This document shows, piece by piece, positions 13,880-23,034 of a DNA stretch of 38,168 bases (its first letter is position 1; each line of letters starts with the position of its first letter). The stretch is from Clostridia bacterium (lineage in GTDB: Bacteria > Bacillota > Clostridia > Lachnospirales > JAOARL01). The stretch covers positions 1 to 38,168 of the forward strand of contig JAOARL010000038.1 of the NCBI GenBank assembly GCA_025210555.1. Direction: 5' to 3'. Below the pieces are notes generated by a model. It had not been told where the DNA came from, ran no database searches, and worked only from the letters and a program-made list of their open reading frames with translations. Made by a program: the position numbers and the translations under genes.

Positions 13880-15637
13880 ATGTTTAAATTTAATGTTGAA
13901 TTTTTAAATACATATATAGATGAATTAGAATCAAATGAAAAAGAAAAAGAATTATTAGCCCTAGCTGGAAAATATTTTGAGGAAGATAGAGAAAAAATTG
14001 GATTTAATTATTTAAGTATATTGTTAAAGGAATTATCTAATGACCCAGTTAAACTAGATATTCTTTCAAAAATAGTGATAGAAATAATGGAAGAGAATAC
14101 AGGAAATGTAAGTCTAAGATGGATGAATATGTTGGTTGATAACACTAAAGCTTTACCTAAAGATGCAAGATTTGAAGTTATTGCAGAGTATTATAGAACA
14201 ATAGAAAGTAAAAAAACTCTAGTAAACAGATTAAAGCCTACAGAAGTAGAGGAATTATATTCAAGATTTTTTGAGGTAAAATATAGACATATGGAAGAGC
14301 AAGAAGAAGAAGAGTTTTTTTCTGCTTTAGATTATAAAAATAAAGCAAGAATATATAAACACTTAGAAACTAAATATAAAAAAAATAAAGAAAGATTAAG
14401 TGTGTTTAGAAATATAACAATGGATACAAATCAAACCGATGAATTGAGAAAAGCATATGCAATATTGAAAAAAGATATAACGCCAGAAGAAGAAATTGTT
14501 TTTATAAATAATTATTATGGTACAATTAATTCACTTATGTCAGGATTAAAAGAAATAATTGCACATAAAGGGTATATTCCTGAAGTGATTTTGGAAGTAG
14601 CTAAAAATAAATTGTTAGAGTCTGAAAGAGAAAAGAAAAGAAACAGAGATATAGATAAAGAAGTAATATCAAAATTTAATGATAAAATAATAAAATTGTA
14701 TATGAAACATGATAAAGAATATAGTGTAGAATGTCAGAAGTTAGTAGCTGAAAAAGACTTAATGGGATGTCTTACGGATAAAGAAAAAGAAGAAGACCCA
14801 GAGAAGAGAGAAGACTTAGTAAATGAGTTGTTAGAATCTGGTGAAACAAACAAGATTACTAAGGCTTATAGAATTTTGGTGAAATATGGAAATGTGGATA
14901 CGCAGAAAGAAATAGACATTATTAAAAGATTCAAGCACACTCCAACAGGTGTACTTACCTCAATTAGGTTAATAGCAAATAATCATGGTTTTATACCAAA
15001 AGAAGTTTTAGATGTAGCTGAATCAAGATATACTACTTGTGCTGGAAGGACTAAGAGTGTTAAAGTCTCAGAAAATGAATTATCATTTGAATTTTATAGA
15101 AGAGTAATTAAAATAAAAATGGATATTAAAAGCACAATAAAAAGAGAAGGATTAGAAACAAGATTAAGAAACCATTTTGGTGAAGATGAAAATATAAATA
15201 AAAGTTACTCAGTAGACGAGTTAAAGGAATTTATAGCAAATGATAAAACACTTGATATATGTGAAGTAGAAGAAGTTGCTAAAAGTAATGGACTTTGGAA
15301 AAAAAGAACTCCTCTAATAATAGAATCTTTTAAGGGAAAAAATGTAGGAGAATGCATGGCAAATATAAATTTTATGAATTATGCTAGCATTGATAAAGTA
15401 GCAGCAGAACGTAGGATTATGGAAGCATTACCGTCTGGGTATTTTACAGACATGGTTGATCATTTAAAAGTGTTTAAGGATAGAAAAAAATTAATTGCTA
15501 TGTATAGGGAAAAATGCACTCAAGAAATGCAGGATGAAATGAGAACGAACTTAGATAATACAGAAAATAAAAATATTGAAGAAGTAAAAGAAGATTTACC
15601 AAATATAAAACCAGAAGAACCTAGTATAGAAAAATAG
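13880..15637 (+). CDS. Unrecognised 585-aa soluble protein with an internal duplication
   Basis: No family recognised. It is a highly charged, mostly helical protein with no signal peptide or membrane segment. Residues about 186-245 and 323-385 are related: KAYAILKK matches KAYRILVK, and GYIPEVILEVAKNK matches GFIPKEVLDVAESR at the same spacing. Each repeat also has a TxxSLMSGLKEI / TGVLTSIRLI-like helix between. The unit is about 60 residues and suggests an alpha-solenoid-like scaffold. The C-terminal 30 residues are acidic and probably disordered. GGGAGG lies before the ATG. It is a single-gene unit with its own promoter and terminator. Confidence 0.7.
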   Translation: MFKFNVEFLNTYIDELESNEKEKELLALAGKYFEEDREKIGFNYLSILLKELSNDPVKLDILSKIVIEIMEENTGNVSLRWMNMLVDNTKALPKDARFEVIAEYYRTIESKKTLVNRLKPTEVEELYSRFFEVKYRHMEEQEEEEFFSALDYKNKARIYKHLETKYKKNKERLSVFRNITMDTNQTDELRKAYAILKKDITPEEEIVFINNYYGTINSLMSGLKEIIAHKGYIPEVILEVAKNKLLESEREKKRNRDIDKEVISKFNDKIIKLYMKHDKEYSVECQKLVAEKDLMGCLTDKEKEEDPEKREDLVNELLESGETNKITKAYRILVKYGNVDTQKEIDIIKRFKHTPTGVLTSIRLIANNHGFIPKEVLDVAESRYTTCAGRTKSVKVSENELSFEFYRRVIKIKMDIKSTIKREGLETRLRNHFGEDENINKSYSVDELKEFIANDKTLDICEVEEVAKSNGLWKKRTPLIIESFKGKNVGECMANINFMNYASIDKVAAERRIMEALPSGYFTDMVDHLKVFKDRKKLIAMYREKCTQEMQDEMRTNLDNTENKNIEEVKEDLPNIKPEEPSIEK

Positions 15638-15647
15638 GTTCTTTTTC
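15616..15647 (+). terminator. Terminator overlapping the stop codon
   Basis: AGAACCTA (15616-15623) pairs with TAGGTTCT (15635-15642), then TTTTCTT. The right arm contains the stop codon of the 585-aa gene. Confidence 0.8.
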
Positions 15648-15667
15648 TTATCAAAAATTTAATAATG

Positions 15668-15676
15668 TGATATGAT
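15668..15676 (+). promoter_or_regulatory. Promoter of chemoreceptor 1
   Basis: TGATATGAT is an extended -10. TTATCA (15648-15653) lies 17 bases upstream of the TATGAT as a weak -35. Confidence 0.5.
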
Positions 15677-15704
15677 TAATAAAACTAAATATAGGGGGAA
15701 AGAA

Positions 15705-17378
15705 ATGAATTTAAAAAATAAGATATTAAGTGTTATTTTTGGATTAATTTCAGTACTCATACTATTAATAGCTGGAATTTTGTACATAAATGTATCGAGA
15801 AGTACTGAAGATATGGTTGTAGAAAGACTTGGCGACCAAGTTAAAATTATGGAATCAACAATTAAAGAGTATAAGAGACTAGGTTATGGAGAAGAAGAAA
15901 TTATAGATATTTTAAAGCATAGTATATATGATGAAAAAGAGTATCCTAAAAATTTATTAATAAAGTTAGCTGGAAAAGGTTTTATTTTTATAATTGATAA
16001 AGATGGTAATAACATAGTTCATCCAGCTTTAGAAGGACAGAATTTAATAGAAAAAAGTAAAGGGTTTAAAAAGATATATGTAGAGAGAAATGGAATGGAT
16101 AAATATATTTCGCCTAAAAATGGAAAGTGGAAACTTACAGTGTTTTCAGATGATAACCCATTTGGGTGGGTAGTTTCATCTACGGCTTTTAGAGATGACA
16201 TTATTAAAGAAAATACCGTAGGTGTTTTAAAAAGTATAGCAGCAGTAGTAATACCAGGAATCATAGCTATTATGATTATAATGATTTTAATACTTAGAAA
16301 GGTTATGAATCCAATAGAAAACATAACTAATAAGTTAAAAGAAATTGCTAGCGGAGATGGGGACTTAACAAGTAAGATAGAAGTTGATTCTAAAGATGAA
16401 ATAGGACTTATGGCAGATAATTTCAATAAATTTGTTTCAACTATAAGACAAATGGTTGCTCAAATTTCTAAAGCAAGTTCGAATATTAAGATAGTATCTT
16501 CAGAACTTGAAGAAATTGTTACACAAGTAAAAGATTATGCAAATAAATTATCAAGCGTTACTTCTGATATAGCAGAAGGCGCAACAGAGCAGGCAAATGA
16601 AGTTATGGATACTTCAAATAATTTATCGGACTTAGGATTAGAAATAGAAAATATCAATGAAATATCTAATCAGATGAAGCAAAATTCAAATGAGATAATG
16701 ATTACAAATGATGAAAGTAAAGAAAGTATGAGGAATTTAAGTGAGAGTAATGATAATAATACTAAAGCAGCAAATAATATAAATGATGCAATAGGAACTC
16801 TTTATGAAAAGGCAGAGCGAATATCTCAGGTTGTAGAAGTTATAAATGGAATATCTAATAAAACTAACTTACTAGCACTTAATGCTTCAATAGAGGCAGC
16901 TAGGGCTGGAGAACATGGGAAAGGTTTCTCGGTAGTAGCAGATGAAGTTGCAAAGCTTGCAGAACAGTCTAGCGAATCAACTGTAGAAATATCAAACATA
17001 GTAGAAGAAATACAAAGCGAAGTAGAAAACACAAAAATTCTTATGAATGAGGTTTTAACACTAATTAATAGTCAATCAAATGCAGTTTCAAGATCGGAAG
17101 AAGACTTTGCAAAAATAACAGATTCTCTTGAATCAATGTTAAGCAGAATGGGAAATCTTAATACTAAGATTGAAACTGTTGAAAAGAAAAAAAGTTTAAT
17201 GCTTGAATCAATGACAAATGTTGCTAGTGTATCTGAAGAAACTGCAGCTTCTACTGAAGAAGTAGCAGCATTTGCAGATGAGTTTAGTCAAAGCGTTTCT
17301 AGTATATCTAAAAGTGCTCAGGAATTAAAAAGTTCTAGTAATAACCTTACAAATATGATAGAAAAATTCAAATATTAA
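15705..17378 (+). CDS. Methyl-accepting chemotaxis protein 1
   Basis: Transmembrane chemoreceptor, 557 residues, signalling to CheA/CheW. TM1 is at about 6-28, and a small extracellular sensor domain, probably a single Cache fold, at about 30-175. TM2 follows at about 178-198, then a HAMP domain ([17 protein letters not shown] onwards) and a long cytoplasmic helical hairpin. The tip carries the near-invariant [20 protein letters not shown] at about 388-407. The ATG at 15705 follows AGGGGGAAA; the in-frame upstream codons from 15672 lack a site. It stands alone between terminators. The ligand is unknown. Its presence implies a motile or otherwise Che-equipped cell. Confidence 0.93.
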   Translation: MNLKNKILSVIFGLISVLILLIAGILYINVSRSTEDMVVERLGDQVKIMESTIKEYKRLGYGEEEIIDILKHSIYDEKEYPKNLLIKLAGKGFIFIIDKDGNNIVHPALEGQNLIEKSKGFKKIYVERNGMDKYISPKNGKWKLTVFSDDNPFGWVVSSTAFRDDIIKENTVGVLKSIAAVVIPGIIAIMIIMILILRKVMNPIENITNKLKEIASGDGDLTSKIEVDSKDEIGLMADNFNKFVSTIRQMVAQISKASSNIKIVSSELEEIVTQVKDYANKLSSVTSDIAEGATEQANEVMDTSNNLSDLGLEIENINEISNQMKQNSNEIMITNDESKESMRNLSESNDNNTKAANNINDAIGTLYEKAERISQVVEVINGISNKTNLLALNASIEAARAGEHGKGFSVVADEVAKLAEQSSESTVEISNIVEEIQSEVENTKILMNEVLTLINSQSNAVSRSEEDFAKITDSLESMLSRMGNLNTKIETVEKKKSLMLESMTNVASVSEETAASTEEVAAFADEFSQSVSSISKSAQELKSSSNNLTNMIEKFKY

Positions 17379-17379
17379 A

Positions 17380-17406
17380 AAGCACATCATTAGATGTGTT
17401 TTTTTG
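17380..17406 (+). terminator. Intrinsic terminator after chemoreceptor 1
   Basis: CACATC-ATTA-GATGTG stem followed by seven or more T. Confidence 0.8.
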
Positions 17407-17463
17407 TTTAATGAATAAAAATAAAGAAAGTTCTGACAATTGCTTTTTATAATCTAATTGTTA

Positions 17464-17472
17464 TGTTATAAT
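17464..17472 (+). promoter_or_regulatory. Extended -10 promoter of the 402/801-aa gene pair
   Basis: TGTTATAAT lies inside the 18-base sequence 17458-17475 that is identical to 12335-12352. No convincing -35 is seen. Confidence 0.6.
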
Positions 17473-17506
17473 TATTATAATTTGATTAAATAAAAGAGGT
17501 GTTTAT

Positions 17507-18715
17507 ATGAGTATATTTGAAAACGTATATCCACTAGATTATAAGACTTATTCCCAAGGCGAGAAAGAGCAATTTAGTAGAGTGAGAAGCAAGCTTTTAG
17601 TTACAAATAATTTTGAAGCTGCTAGAGTAATAATTGAAAATATGACTAAGGACTATATTGATGTGTTAGATAACAAAATAAAGTATAGTGATGGTTTTCT
17701 AAACTTTTTTATATATGGTGGAGAGCTAGATATAAAAGAGTTTAGCTTAACAGAAGTTGAATTTTTAATTAAGGAATCAAAAGATTGTAAATTATATCCT
17801 GAAGACTTAAGTTCAAAATATGAGAAAATAAAACTCTTAAATGATAGGCAGTTAAGAGTTTATTTGGATGCTGATGTTAAAGGTAAGAATCACTTAATGA
17901 GAAATGTCGGAGTGTTAAGCATCTTTCCACCAGAAGCAATACAACTTGATATAAACTTAAGTGCTGCAAAAGTAAAACATGAAGTTAGAAGCAGCATTTT
18001 AAAAATGTATGATGGAAATATCTTGAGTGAAGATGAACAAAATACTATAGAATTTATTAAATCAGTAAATCTTGAAAAAGTAGACAATATAAAAAAGATA
18101 AATAGCATATCTTCAAGTATTAGTGAATATCCTGCTACTTTTTTAAATATAATTATGAGTAATAAGCTTAAGGAATATGAAAAATTAAAAAAGAAGATTG
18201 ATGAATATACACTAGAGCAATTAAAAGGAATTACACTAAACACAAATTCAGAAGTGGACACATATGATTTTATTGATAGGTTCGATGATCCTACAGGTAT
18301 TAGCTCAGCTAGAACAAAATTAATTTATGAATTAAGTAATAAATCTCAAATATATGATAGTTTTTTACTAGAACTTGATGAAGATTATGATGGAACTTTT
18401 GAGAGAATTGATTTTACAAATGATAATATTCGAAAGATGGTAACTGGTTCAGAGTTTGAAAAAAGGCTTGAAGAACTTGATCCTAAAAGTTTTGAAGTTT
18501 CTTTAATAGCTATTGAAAAAGGATATGGAGATTTTATGGATGCTTTTGTAGTTGGTAATATAGAAGCTTTTGATAAAATATATGGAAATGAAGATATAAA
18601 ACTTGAAAAGTTGGTTGATTATTCACATGAACACAGACTAAGTGGTATGCCGACTAACAATGCAAAATTATATTTAGATATGATGGAACTTACAATAGAT
18701 AGTTTAAATAGTTAA
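17507..18715 (+). CDS. Unrecognised 402-aa soluble protein
   Basis: No family or motif recognised. It is acidic, charged and mixed alpha/beta by appearance, with a helical middle (about 180-250, rich in K, E, I and L). It has no signal peptide and no membrane segments. Segments such as FDDPTGISSARTKLIYELS and LELDEDYDGTFERIDFTND look ordered and could anchor a family search. AAGAGGTG precedes the ATG. The next gene starts 33 bases downstream with no terminator between, so the two are almost certainly one operon and their products probably work together. Confidence 0.65.
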   Translation: MSIFENVYPLDYKTYSQGEKEQFSRVRSKLLVTNNFEAARVIIENMTKDYIDVLDNKIKYSDGFLNFFIYGGELDIKEFSLTEVEFLIKESKDCKLYPEDLSSKYEKIKLLNDRQLRVYLDADVKGKNHLMRNVGVLSIFPPEAIQLDINLSAAKVKHEVRSSILKMYDGNILSEDEQNTIEFIKSVNLEKVDNIKKINSISSSISEYPATFLNIIMSNKLKEYEKLKKKIDEYTLEQLKGITLNTNSEVDTYDFIDRFDDPTGISSARTKLIYELSNKSQIYDSFLLELDEDYDGTFERIDFTNDNIRKMVTGSEFEKRLEELDPKSFEVSLIAIEKGYGDFMDAFVVGNIEAFDKIYGNEDIKLEKLVDYSHEHRLSGMPTNNAKLYLDMMELTIDSLNS

Positions 18716-18748
18716 TAAAAGATAAAATGTGATGAATGGAGGTATGAA

Positions 18749-21154
18749 ATGATTAGAGATAGTATTAAAAGACAAATACATAGAATAAAAGGCGGAACAG
18801 AAAAAATTACAAAGGGAATTGAGTTTTATTATTATCCGCAAGATCAAGATGTTAATATAAAAGATAGAGTGAAATATATTAATACAAAAGATATTGAAAA
18901 GAGTCAAAATGCAGGGCTAATTGCTATAAAGAATGGAATAGTACTACACTTGGATTTTGATAGTGGATTTAATAGAAAGTATATGAATACAGACCTCTAT
19001 ATAAGCACTACAGATGAATATAACCCTAAAGAGTATAGATTAGTTGATATGCTGAGTGAACTTAATGAGTATATGAAAGATAATGAACACATTCTGCTAT
19101 ATTCTGGCTTGAAGTTTGTGGGAAAAAAGGAAAACACCAGAGTTACTATTGAAAATGCTGAAAGTGTTAATGAAGTAGATATGCTTTCTAATAAACTAGT
19201 TAAAAATTTGAATATAAGTAATGTAAGGGTAAGCGGTGGTGAATTTGAAGAAATCTCAAAGATGTTTCAAGGTATAAAATCAATAAAAAGTGATAACTGT
19301 TATATTGAAAAAGATAATCACTTAGCTTCTTTTAAAAAATTAAGTGGTTGTCATGTAAGTCATTCTACGTTAGAGGACATTGATTTTATAGATGGAGTAG
19401 ATGGAATAAAGATTGATAATCCGCTGACTGGGAAAAGTGAGAAAAATTATTTTTATTTAAATATAAGAGATACTGAGGTATTAAATTTTGCAAATAAAAA
19501 AATATCATATAATGGCAATCATATGAGTTTTAAGGAAACTAATATAGATTATGGCAATTTATTTTTCTATTTAGATGCACCTAACCTTAATAAATTAGAA
19601 GTTGAGAGAGAAACTTTAGATGAAGATTTTTTTAGATGGATTGGTGGATACAAAAAACTTGAAGAGATAGATATACCTTTTGTAGAAATTTTAACAGATA
19701 GATATTTTGACAATTTAAGAAACTTAAAGAATGTAAGAGATGTTAAATTTAAGGATGCTAGATTATATAAAAGGGCTATGAGTTTTTTTAATATAAAAGG
19801 AATACCAAGTTGGCTAAAGTCAGAAGCTGCTGCCGAAAGTTTCATGGCTGAAAAAACATGGTTATACAAAAATGAATTGTTAAAATTTTATAATAGAATA
19901 AAAATAAGTGATGAAAACTTACCTGTATGGGAGTACTTAACTAAAGATAAATCAGAAAGAAGGATGAAGGAAGTTTTAAGTAAAACAAACTTTGAAACTA
20001 CGATTGCTGATTTTAGAAAAAACTATAATAAAACACAAGTTGGGATACTAAGAAAAGATGAAAATTATTTAAAAGAACTTGGATTTATGTCTTTCGATGA
20101 TAATAATTTGAAAGATTTAAGTTATGTAAAAATGATGGATGAAAATGCTACTAATCCAGACTTATATACTTTTGCGCATAATGTTTTTTCTAAGAATAAT
20201 AAAAGTTCTTTTGTAAATCCAGCATTTGGTAATTTCCTAGCAAGAGGTATTAGCGGTGACACGCCAATATTTGGGCCAAATGGAACTAAAATAGGAACAA
20301 TTGTAGACAGAAGACCAAATATATATGAAGCTATTTCATATGTTGAAAAAATTGAAATGCCAGAATATGATGAAGGTCGCAAAATGGGAGAGTTTTATTC
20401 AAATGCACTTAATGCCGAAAATTTTGCTAAATATATAGATGCGTATATTAATAAAATTACAAATAATAAATTTATTAATCTTGAACTGGGAAGTGAAGAA
20501 TACATAAAAAAATTAGAAGAGTTAAAAGTGGAAAATCCAGAGCTTGATCTTGTATATAGTGATTACTTGGAAGTAGAAAGACAAAAGAAGGCAAGAGCTG
20601 AATACCGTAAAGAAAATGAAAGAGTATTGTCTATACATAGTAATGGTGTTTCATTAGAGGATGCATTATTGGGAGATTGTATATCAGAAGATGATGAAGT
20701 TAATAAGGCGCATGTGATTAAAGAATATGGATTCAAAAAAGAAGATGTAGATGCATATTTTAATCTTCATCTTTATGGGGTTCAAGCAGAAACAGTTATT
20801 AAGGCATATGAAGAGATGAAAATTTCTAGGATGCATGATGAGCTTGTGCAGCATGAAGAAAGCATTGATGAATTTACAGATGAAGATATAGAAGATATAA
20901 GAAAATCACTTCCAAAAGCTGACCAAGATACTTATAGAAGTTTTGATACAGCAATTTTTATAGATGTAATGCATAAGAAAATAACGGGAGAATATACAAG
21001 CGAAACAAGAAGAGGAATTAAGTATTTTGATGCTTATTATGAAGCTGATATAGCAAAAGAAAGAGTAAATAAAGGCACATATGAGCGTGATTGTTTAACA
21101 CCGGATACAGATAAAATAACTATTGAGATGGATTCACAAATTCCATTTTGCTAA
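18749..21154 (+). CDS. Unrecognised 801-aa soluble protein with LRR-like stretch
   Basis: No family recognised. There is no signal peptide or membrane helix. Residues of about 130-360 show irregular leucine/isoleucine spacing reminiscent of degenerate leucine-rich repeats or a beta-solenoid (for example LVKNLNISNVRVSGGEF, LNKLEVERETLDEDF, LEEIDIPFVEILTDRYF, LRNLKNVRDVKFKDA). The C-terminal third is charged and helical. It contains PIFGPNGTKIGTIVDRRP (about 510-527), possibly a beta hairpin. GGAGG lies six bases before the ATG. It is the second gene of an operon with the 402-aa protein. An effector or large scaffold role is possible but has no direct support. Confidence 0.65.
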   Translation: MIRDSIKRQIHRIKGGTEKITKGIEFYYYPQDQDVNIKDRVKYINTKDIEKSQNAGLIAIKNGIVLHLDFDSGFNRKYMNTDLYISTTDEYNPKEYRLVDMLSELNEYMKDNEHILLYSGLKFVGKKENTRVTIENAESVNEVDMLSNKLVKNLNISNVRVSGGEFEEISKMFQGIKSIKSDNCYIEKDNHLASFKKLSGCHVSHSTLEDIDFIDGVDGIKIDNPLTGKSEKNYFYLNIRDTEVLNFANKKISYNGNHMSFKETNIDYGNLFFYLDAPNLNKLEVERETLDEDFFRWIGGYKKLEEIDIPFVEILTDRYFDNLRNLKNVRDVKFKDARLYKRAMSFFNIKGIPSWLKSEAAAESFMAEKTWLYKNELLKFYNRIKISDENLPVWEYLTKDKSERRMKEVLSKTNFETTIADFRKNYNKTQVGILRKDENYLKELGFMSFDDNNLKDLSYVKMMDENATNPDLYTFAHNVFSKNNKSSFVNPAFGNFLARGISGDTPIFGPNGTKIGTIVDRRPNIYEAISYVEKIEMPEYDEGRKMGEFYSNALNAENFAKYIDAYINKITNNKFINLELGSEEYIKKLEELKVENPELDLVYSDYLEVERQKKARAEYRKENERVLSIHSNGVSLEDALLGDCISEDDEVNKAHVIKEYGFKKEDVDAYFNLHLYGVQAETVIKAYEEMKISRMHDELVQHEESIDEFTDEDIEDIRKSLPKADQDTYRSFDTAIFIDVMHKKITGEYTSETRRGIKYFDAYYEADIAKERVNKGTYERDCLTPDTDKITIEMDSQIPFC

Positions 21155-21181
21155 GAATAAAAATTATAAAGAATATAATAA

Positions 21182-21210
21182 TTGTTTTTATTAGCATATT
21201 TTTCTATAAT
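21182..21210 (+). promoter_or_regulatory. Promoter of the five-gene operon
   Basis: TTGTTT (21182-21187), 17 bases, TATAAT (21205-21210). The run of T around the -35 also follows a weak AT-only inverted repeat after the 801-aa gene, a possible poor terminator. Confidence 0.6.
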
Positions 21211-21240
21211 ATATATAGTTTGAATAAGGAGTGATTTTAT

Positions 21241-21684
21241 ATGTTTAAAAGTGTATTAGGAATAGTTTTAATTTTAGCAATATACATGCTTATAAAAAAT
21301 AATACATATCCAGAACTAGGTATTGTAGATAATAAATTAAGAGAATTAGATAACAAGCCTCATGGAGTGTCAAGTCAGACAGATCAAAAAGAGAAAAAGG
21401 TTGATGCATTAGAATATAGAGATAGTTTAGAAGAAAGTAAAAAGATTATACTTAGTATTTTGAAAGAAGATGATGCTGATATAATAGTTGATACAGACAA
21501 TTACATTAGAGCTGTTTATAAGACAAAATTAATGAGGTATAAAGATGATGTTGAATTTTACTTTGATGGTAATTTAGTGCAGTATAGATCAGAATCAAGA
21601 GTGGGGTACTCAGATGCAGGACTTAATTTAAAAAGATATAAAGATATTAAACGCAGATATCAAGGAAGTGATGGTCTTGAATAA
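21241..21684 (+). CDS. DUF1499 family protein, membrane-anchored
   Basis: A 147-residue protein with one N-terminal hydrophobic helix (about 3-18) and a DUF1499 domain. The family features seen are GVSSQTDQ (usually NCVSSQ), YIRAVYKTKLMRYKDDVEFY and VQYRSESRVGYSDAGLNLKR, which is close to the typical DUF1499 C-terminus. The function of DUF1499 is unknown; the domain would face outside or inside depending on helix orientation. TAAGGAG precedes the ATG. It is first in a tightly packed operon and overlaps the next gene by 14 bases. Confidence 0.85.
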   Translation: MFKSVLGIVLILAIYMLIKNNTYPELGIVDNKLRELDNKPHGVSSQTDQKEKKVDALEYRDSLEESKKIILSILKEDDADIIVDTDNYIRAVYKTKLMRYKDDVEFYFDGNLVQYRSESRVGYSDAGLNLKRYKDIKRRYQGSDGLE

Positions 21685-22312
21685 AACAATTAAGAAACAT
21701 ATGGAAAATGGAGTTATATTTGTTAATCCAGAGAGCATATACGTTGATGAAACAGTTATTATTGGGAAAGATACAACAATACTTCAAGGATGCATGATAA
21801 GAGGCAATACTATAATAGGTAAAAATTGTGAGATTGGTATGAACTCAGAAATAACAGATGCTATCATTGGAGATGATTCAACAATTAAGTTGTCTGTAGT
21901 TAGGAATAGTAAAGTTGGGAATAATACAAATGTAGGTCCATATTCACAGGTGAGAAAGGATTCTGTGATTGGTAATAATGTTTGGATAGGCAATTTTATA
22001 GAAGTTAAAGCATCAACAATAGGAAATAATAGTGAGTCTCTTCACCATGCTTATATAGGAGATGCTGAAATTGGTGAAAGAGTTAATATTGGATGTGGAA
22101 CTGTTTTTGTAAATTTTGATGGAAGAAATAGTCAAAAAACTATAGTAGAAGATGATGTATTTATAGGTTGCAATGTAAATTTAGTGGCTCCACTAATATT
22201 AAGAAAAAATTCATTTATTGCAGCAGGCTCTACAATTACAGAGAATGTAGAAAGCAAAAGTTTAGCAATAGCTAGAAGTAGACAAGTTAATAAAGTAGGC
22301 TGGGTAAAATGA
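21671..22312 (+). CDS. Left-handed beta-helix acetyltransferase, GlmU C-domain-like
   Basis: A 213-residue hexapeptide-repeat protein closely resembling the acetyltransferase half of GlmU, which acetylates glucosamine-1-phosphate in UDP-GlcNAc synthesis. The helix turns show I/V-G-x repeats. Residues equivalent to the GlmU active site are kept: Arg in VGPYSQVRKDS, Lys in IGNFIEVKAS and His in LHHAYIGDAEIG. The ending ARSRQVNKVGW matches GlmU's conserved tail. The N-terminal pyrophosphorylase domain is absent. The start is taken as the ATG at 21671 after AAGGAAG; a TTG at 21677 is possible. It overlaps both neighbours. It may act with a separate uridylyltransferase or on another amino-sugar. 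Confidence 0.82.
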   Translation: MVLNKTIKKHMENGVIFVNPESIYVDETVIIGKDTTILQGCMIRGNTIIGKNCEIGMNSEITDAIIGDDSTIKLSVVRNSKVGNNTNVGPYSQVRKDSVIGNNVWIGNFIEVKASTIGNNSESLHHAYIGDAEIGERVNIGCGTVFVNFDGRNSQKTIVEDDVFIGCNVNLVAPLILRKNSFIAAGSTITENVESKSLAIARSRQVNKVGWVK

Positions 22313-23034
22313 TAAATGGTTATGAAGAATTCAAACAAAATGATAATAATAAGTGGTCAAACATTGTATATCATAAAATGAATAGTAAAAATGATAAAGA
22401 AAAAGATACAATAGCTAATACTGGTTGCGGCCCAACAAGTTTAGCTATAATAATTTCAAAACTCATAAAAGAGGAAGAAATTATAAATAGTATCTATGAG
22501 GTTCTTATAGAAGATATCGAGAAATATAACGAAACTGTAGACTATGACTATAGAATAAACATATGTATACCAGAAAGTAAGATATTTACGCCTGATATAT
22601 TAGTTGCCATGGCAACGTTAACAAAAAGTAAAGAAGATGGAATCGGACAAGGGTCATATGATGAGGTTTTTAGGAATATAGTAGATAGATATTTTTATAA
22701 CTACTTAGAAGTTGTAGACATTGAAAAAGATAATGTAATTAATAGGCTTAAAGATGGGGATGGATTAATAGCTCATTCAAGTGCAGTTAATAGAGGTACA
22801 GATAAACAGGAGAGAAGTATGTTTGCTTCTAATGGACATTATATGACTATTGTAGGGACTGAAGAAATTAATGGAGAATTATATGTAGTAGTAAACGATC
22901 CATATGTTGAAATACCGAAAAATTCAAATATGATAGATAAAGATTACTTGGGCAATGGATTATTTAGGTATGTAGCTTTAATAGATCCTAAAGTAGGTAA
23001 TTGTGATAAATTTTGGGAGGTAAAAAGAAAATAA
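22309..23034 (+). CDS. C39-like cysteine peptidase family protein
   Basis: A 241-residue protein with the papain-like catalytic pattern of the peptidase C39_2 group. It has a Cys in NTGCGPTSLAIIIS (about 37-50), a His in ASNGHYMTIVG (about 172-182) and an Asp/Asn site in VVNDPYVE (about 192-199). There is no signal peptide, which is unusual since most C39_2 relatives act outside the cell. Its ATG overlaps the previous stop (ATGA), so translation is coupled. The stop of this gene overlaps the start of the phosphatase by one base. Peptidase, amidase or transglutaminase-like chemistry all remain possible. Confidence 0.72.
   Translation: MINGYEEFKQNDNNKWSNIVYHKMNSKNDKEKDTIANTGCGPTSLAIIISKLIKEEEIINSIYEVLIEDIEKYNETVDYDYRINICIPESKIFTPDILVAMATLTKSKEDGIGQGSYDEVFRNIVDRYFYNYLEVVDIEKDNVINRLKDGDGLIAHSSAVNRGTDKQERSMFASNGHYMTIVGTEEINGELYVVVNDPYVEIPKNSNMIDKDYLGNGLFRYVALIDPKVGNCDKFWEVKRK

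Noticed and set aside
16019-16426. - strand frame of 135 aa opposite chemoreceptor 1
   Set aside because: It lies wholly antisense to a confidently identified MCP and has no start signal.
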